This document shows, piece after piece, positions 59,666 through 64,000 of a stretch of DNA of 64,000 bases. The translations under genes and the position numbers were made by a program. Each line of letters begins with the position of its first letter. Positions within the stretch are counted from its first letter, which is position 1. Origin of the DNA: Pseudo-nitzschia pungens (taxonomy: Eukaryota; Bacillariophyta; Bacillariophyceae; Bacillariales; Bacillariaceae); the NCBI GenBank assembly GCA_037355855.1, contig CM074769.1:310001-374000 (forward strand). Direction: 5' to 3'. A model generated the notes under the pieces. The model was given only the letters and a program-made list of their open reading frames with translations. It was not told where the DNA came from and did no database searches.

Positions 59666-61369
59666 ATGATTTCGACTAAGAAGGAAGAAATAGAAACCAC
59701 GAATTTTGACTTTGGTGCCTTTTTTGATAAGGATACTGCGGCATCCGCTGTGGATAACTTTTTGGTGACGCCCTTCCAAAAGGCTGCCGATCGTGCTACC
59801 GTCGCCATCTCGTCGGTCGGAGAGGCGATCTCCGATGCGGGTGAATACTTTCTATCACCTTTGGAACCATCCTCGCCCGACCAAAAGAAAAACGTGAGTT
59901 TTGATCTCGAAAACGGCATCGACAATACGAAAGAGGGCGGCTCGGGGACTGCAACGATTGCCGTCGATATTCAACCCCGGTTCGATGGCACGGGAATAGA
60001 AATAATCGCAAACAACAATCGTGCCGATGATGAAGACCACAGACCCAAGCTATTGGGAAATTCGATCATACGGGGATCCACGTTGATGTTCGATCCCATT
60101 GCGGCAGAAGCAGAGAATGGTGAACTGGAGCCGATGAGCCTGAAAGTTCTGCGCGGAAACAACCTGCCGTACGATCACACAAAAATACGCATCGGCGTGT
60201 TCAACCGCGAAGGTTCGGCGGTCGATCAGATCATAGGATCGACTCCTTCGAGCGAGGGAAACCGGGATCCGATATGGGGATCCAAGTCTTCTTCCTGGAC
60301 GGTCAATGCCAATCAATCGACAAATTTCCTATTTTCTCTGCTGGCAGAAGATGACGGCAACGGAAGCGAGATCGAGGGCAAGAAGAACGGACCAACAACG
60401 ACTCTTTGCGCTCGAATTTCTGCATCGGATCTTCTGGCGAAACCGAACCCCAATTTTTGGATCTACCTGGAAGCCAAAGATGATCCTGAAAACACCAACA
60501 CCGACTGCGGTCGAATTCAAATTCGTCTCACCCGGCCCACTGAGGCAAAGCTGCACAAACAGGAAAACTGCCGGTGGCTATCGCCCGGTCCGTGCATTCC
60601 CAGAGTCCAGAGCTATACCATCCGAAAAATGGCCTTATATTCGTGTTCTCCTGTCATGTTGAACGTGTATGACGTTTCCAACAACCCCCGGATTGCAACC
60701 ATCAACAACACCACGAAAACCTTCGGATACGGCGGAATCTTTCATGCCGCGATTGAGATTCATGGAAAGGAGTATTCCTTCGGTGGCACGGTCAACAAGA
60801 AATCGATGATATCGGGAGTCTTTCAGTGTGCCCCCAAGCAGTGTCCCATGCACAACTACCGGGAATCGATCTTTCTCGGAGACTGCGATCTCGACGGCTC
60901 ACAGGTCCAGACCATCCTCAAGGGGCTCCGTCCGCAATGGCTGGCGCGATCCTACAACATGTTTCGCAGGAATTGCGCCTTTTTCAGCCGCGAGCTGGCC
61001 ATCGAACTGGGCGTCGGCGACATTCCGGAGTGGGTCTTTTCCCTGGCCACGACGGCGGAAACCATCGAGCCGTATCTGCACAAGCTGAACGCGTACCTGA
61101 AAAACCGAACACGGGCCAACAACAACCAGTCGTTGAAAGGAAAGACCGAAGCAGCGAAACCCGGCAAACGGGTGTCGATCAATACGGACGAAGACATCCA
61201 AGCCCACGAAGTGGCGAAAAACACCCAGGAAGCCCTCCTGGATCACGCCATGGCGGCCAGAATCCAGAGAAGTTACAGGGCCATGGGCGACAGACGCGCC
61301 AAGTTGCAGCGTGCCAAAGCCATGCGCCTGCTCCAAATATCGTCCCCTCTCGGAACGGCATCGGCCTAG
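59666..61369 (+). CDS. C2-like / PPPDE-type cysteine peptidase / IQ-motif protein
   Basis: 567 aa, single exon. Residues about 150-290 look like a C2-type beta sandwich (LKVLRGNNLPYDHTKIRIGVF, DPIWGSKSSSWTVN, FWIYLEAKDD). The PPPDE (DeSI/DUF862) domain spans about 320-470 with H360 in GGIFHAAIEIHGKEYSFGG and the nucleophile C437 in FRRNCAFFSRELA. PPPDE proteins are desumoylating or deubiquitinating cysteine peptidases. Near the C-terminus an IQ motif (MAARIQRSYRAMGDRRAK, about 530) suggests calmodulin binding. N-terminal residues are acidic and carry no signal peptide. The start ATG is followed by ISTKKEEIETTN. The combination of C2, PPPDE and IQ suggests a calcium-regulated, membrane-linked protease (inference). 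Confidence 0.85.
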   Translation: MISTKKEEIETTNFDFGAFFDKDTAASAVDNFLVTPFQKAADRATVAISSVGEAISDAGEYFLSPLEPSSPDQKKNVSFDLENGIDNTKEGGSGTATIAVDIQPRFDGTGIEIIANNNRADDEDHRPKLLGNSIIRGSTLMFDPIAAEAENGELEPMSLKVLRGNNLPYDHTKIRIGVFNREGSAVDQIIGSTPSSEGNRDPIWGSKSSSWTVNANQSTNFLFSLLAEDDGNGSEIEGKKNGPTTTLCARISASDLLAKPNPNFWIYLEAKDDPENTNTDCGRIQIRLTRPTEAKLHKQENCRWLSPGPCIPRVQSYTIRKMALYSCSPVMLNVYDVSNNPRIATINNTTKTFGYGGIFHAAIEIHGKEYSFGGTVNKKSMISGVFQCAPKQCPMHNYRESIFLGDCDLDGSQVQTILKGLRPQWLARSYNMFRRNCAFFSRELAIELGVGDIPEWVFSLATTAETIEPYLHKLNAYLKNRTRANNNQSLKGKTEAAKPGKRVSINTDEDIQAHEVAKNTQEALLDHAMAARIQRSYRAMGDRRAKLQRAKAMRLLQISSPLGTASA

Positions 61370-61614
61370 AGTTGGTGAAGCAAGTGGGATGCAGTAGAGA
61401 ACTTTATTTTTCATAATTTGAGCGTTTCCAGTATCGCAATACATAGTGGTGATTCGCAGTTTAACAGATTCGACTAGTACGTGTTACAAAATTGGGCTGG
61501 GAGTGACACAGACAAAGAGTGCCCACTTGGGCCAAGCTCCTCTCCCTAGCTCGAGTCGATTGGATGTGGGTCGTCGCATCCAAGTCTTACAGATGTTCCA
61601 GTTGTATCCTGTAT

Positions 61615-63582
61615 TTATTCGATGCGGGCCTTCTTCACTGGAGGTTCCGAAGACGCTTTCTGCAGGCTCTTCAGAGTGCTCTCGAATCGGTGCTCGAGCG
61701 TCATGTGGTTCTCGGGACCGAGTCCCAGGCAAGCTCTCATCACGTTCTTGATGGCCTCGCGCTGCGTGAACAACGCATTGACCACGGGGGCCCCGTTGGG
61801 GACCAGCGGAGCCTTGAGCATGTACGACAGGAGAGAGAGGACAGGGTGGAATCGTTCCCACTCGGTCTCGCCATCCTTCTTGACGGAGATGCGCTCGCAG
61901 AGCTCTCCCAGGATCACCAGGTCGTAGATGAGCGGAGTGGCCAAAAGCGAGTCCTCGCAGGTGTTGTGCATCGCAATGGTGTTCTTTCCCCCCATGAAAA
62001 TCTCCGACGTGTACTCGTCCATGGCGCGCTTCGAGTCGCCGACGTATGGAACGTGCTTGATGACCACTACGTGGTCGGGGTGCTCGTCTTCCTCAAAGAG
62101 AATGCGGTTCGATTCCACCATGTCGTCGACCACGTTCGACTTGGAAATTTCCTTGCTTCGGAACTGCGAGGGCGCGCTCAGGTTCTTCCCGTCGTTGTTC
62201 CCCAAGTGGTTGTACGAGACGATCGAGACGGGTTTGATTCCGGCACTGACCAGGAAATCGACGAGGACGCTCTTCATCTTGGTCTGTCCACTCTTGAAAT
62301 CGTCACCGGCAATAAAGACCTTCTTCTCACGGGCCAGGTCGACGACACCGGGAACAAAGGTGTTTTGCGGGGAACCGTTGATGAAGGTGCACCCCTCCAA
62401 AATGGAGGCCACCGCAAAAATGGTCGACGCGCTGACCTCGGCTTCGTCACGCTGGATGGAGTGCAAGATGTTTTCAGCGGTGTCGTTGACTCCCTCCTCG
62501 ACGCACGCAAAGCGCTCCGTGTTGGCGGTCCACAAAAGGATGACCTTATCGAGTTCGTGCTTGGCCTTGAAATCAGAAATGTCCTTTCGGATCTGTTCCA
62601 TCTGCTCCTGTTTGCTTCCACTCAAGACATTGTCGGCGCGCTCGCTCTGGTTGGCAGCAATAAAGTCCGGAAAGTAGACGGACGGCAACGGGACAATGTC
62701 CTTCATGTAGGGGTAGAGCTTTTTTTGGAGGTCGTAATCCAAGACCTTCGATCGCTTCATGCCCTCGGCCAGATTCATTTTGTTAATGTCCCATCCGCCC
62801 CAGACGACCTTGCTTGGGTCCACCATCGGGAGCATGTTCTTGAAGGGAGTAAAGACGGCGTTGCCCCTGGCGTCGTTTCCGAGCTTTACCGTCGAGGACA
62901 TCATCAAAGATCCCCAGTAGTTGGCCTTTTTCTCTCCCTCCTTTGTGTTCCAAGTGATGCCGAGTTTATTGGCCAGAGCACCCGCGACGCAGGTGCTGCA
63001 ATGACATTCCAACCGCGAACACGGAACATTCCAATCGAAACACGAGAGGCACGAATAGTTGCGAAAAGACAACGACAAAGATTGTTAGGAAATCCGTTCA
63101 TCGCTTGGGCACATCGACGCTTGCCTTTCTGAATCCATTCTTACCATCCATTGTTTCCTCCGAGACCAATCAACATGACTCCAACCTTTGGGACTTTGCG
63201 TTCCGTCTTGAACTGCATTTTGGTCTCCACCGGAACCACCACGTTCCCTTCGACAAGGGTGCTCTCATACCTGTTAAGCACGAAAGGAACGAAGAAAGGA
63301 AAGGAATGAGGAGAGAGTCCTTCGACTGAAGACACGACGAGGGGTTGACGACGACGAAACGGTTTGCTGTCTCCAACCTCTCTGAGGAGGCACTGAGACT
63401 CTCGAACGCTCTAGTGCCAAAAAATGACGGTTCCGACAAGGACAACCAAAACCACGACGACGACAATAAACACATACTCGATATGCTTACTTGAAATCCG
63501 AGACGATGTTCTCGTCGGTGTACTTGCACTTGTCCGATCGGACGGTGAAGCTGCCGCTAAGGTTTGTCGTTGTGCTGCTCAT
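61615..63582 (-). CDS. INO1: Inositol-3-phosphate synthase (myo-inositol-1-phosphate synthase), 3 exons
   Basis: Exons 63582-63491, 63270-63145 and 62995-61615 (introns 220 and 149 nt, both phase 2), 532 aa. It turns glucose-6-phosphate into inositol-3-phosphate with NAD, the first step of inositol synthesis. The splices assemble the NAD-binding loop [13 protein letters not shown] (G66-G72) from exons 2 and 3. Later blocks: [58 protein letters not shown], and the C-terminal [19 protein letters not shown] typical of the family. No targeting signal. A 537-codon frame on the other strand is a shadow of biased codon use. Confidence 0.95.
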
Positions 63583-64000
63583 TCTGACGATCTTCTGGCT
63601 AATGACCACAGTAGAAGTTTGTGATGGATCCTGGAAATATAGAAGTATCCGATAATTCGCATCAAATTTCAAAATGGAAATCGGGTTTCGAAGGATTTTG
63701 TTTGGACTTGCGTTGCATGCGAATGAACGTGCTCGGAAGCCTTACTCGTACTCGTTTATGTCCGTAATTATTAACCTTACCGTTCTTTCTACGATCGAGA
63801 GTTTTGCGTGCCGGTAAGTCATGGCCAGGAAAGACAAAGTTAGTTTCGACTCACTCGGAATTTTGGAACTTTAGAATAGGGAATCCTTCAAAATTCAAAT
63901 GACGATCTACAACCTTTGGTTCGAGAAACAAATGCCAACACAAAAGTTCCGTTGCTATCTGTCGAAAGAACTATTCAGAAAATGAATCTTGAAGGAATCT
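63583..64000. promoter_or_regulatory. Upstream region of INO1
   Basis: Sequence before the INO1 start; no other gene begins here. TAACCTTACC and GTAAGTC-like words are present, but no core promoter could be assigned. Confidence 0.4.

Noticed and set aside
61519..63132. 537-codon plus-strand open frame opposite INO1
   Set aside because: It is an antisense shadow caused by codon bias; the translation lacks any motif, whereas the minus strand encodes a full inositol-3-phosphate synthase.

Overview
The window looks like nuclear DNA of a diatom, most likely a pennate one (inference). The signs are: eukaryotic genes with short GT-AG introns (about 94-372 nt), several proteins with a signal peptide followed by a diatom-type plastid cleavage motif (ASAFAP in the FAS1 protein, AFGFAP in THIC), a TPP riboswitch downstream of THIC, and a Copia element with the integrase signature of the diatom CoDi type. 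Genes sit on both strands without operons. They are separated by AT-rich intergenic DNA full of short TAC/GTA words.

Layout. 1-5.6 kb: a histidine-phosphatase gene (-) and a small acidic protein (+). 5.6-11.9 kb: an intact, apparently very young Ty1/Copia retrotransposon with two matching 358-bp LTRs and a TACTG target duplication. 12.3-20.3 kb: isochorismatase-like hydrolase (+), snoRNP assembly factor BCD1 (-), a small unknown protein (+), the DEAD-box helicase HAS1 (-) and a nucleotide-sugar transporter (+). 21.4-23.5 kb: plastid THIC (+) with one frame break and a TPP riboswitch. 23.9 kb: tRNA-Val(AAC) (-). 25.3-28.5 kb: a LON-domain protein with three frame breaks (-) and an unknown protein (-). 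28.6-29.4 kb: repeats. 30.2-36.7 kb: a helicase-associated-domain protein with one frame break (+), a YbaK-like/3'-5' exonuclease fusion (-) and a TLDc protein (-). 38.4-48.8 kb: a duplicated-domain protein (+), plastid FAS1 protein (+), an Arg/Ser/Asp-rich protein (+), LST8 (-) and organellar PNPase (+). 50.0-55.9 kb: an intact Ty3/Gypsy element with matching 195-bp LTRs, an AGCAG duplication, and gag and pol in one frame divided by a single UGA. It sits inside a satellite-like array. 57.1-63.6 kb: p24 cargo receptor (+), a C2-PPPDE-IQ protein (+) and myo-inositol-1-phosphate synthase (-).

The genes do not form one pathway. Themes are plastid proteins (THIC, FAS1, PNPase, and probably the LON, TLDc and HA-domain proteins), ribosome/snoRNP biogenesis (BCD1, HAS1) and secretory or signalling housekeeping (p24, nucleotide-sugar transporter, LST8, INO1). 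The points most worth a second look are the THIC riboswitch, the UGA between gag and pol, a strongly over-represented intergenic palindrome TACCGGTA, the YbaK-exonuclease fusion, and five apparent frame breaks in three genes that are all explained by one extra base each, which suggests assembly insertions. Exon boundaries were derived by hand from splice consensus and reading-frame continuity.
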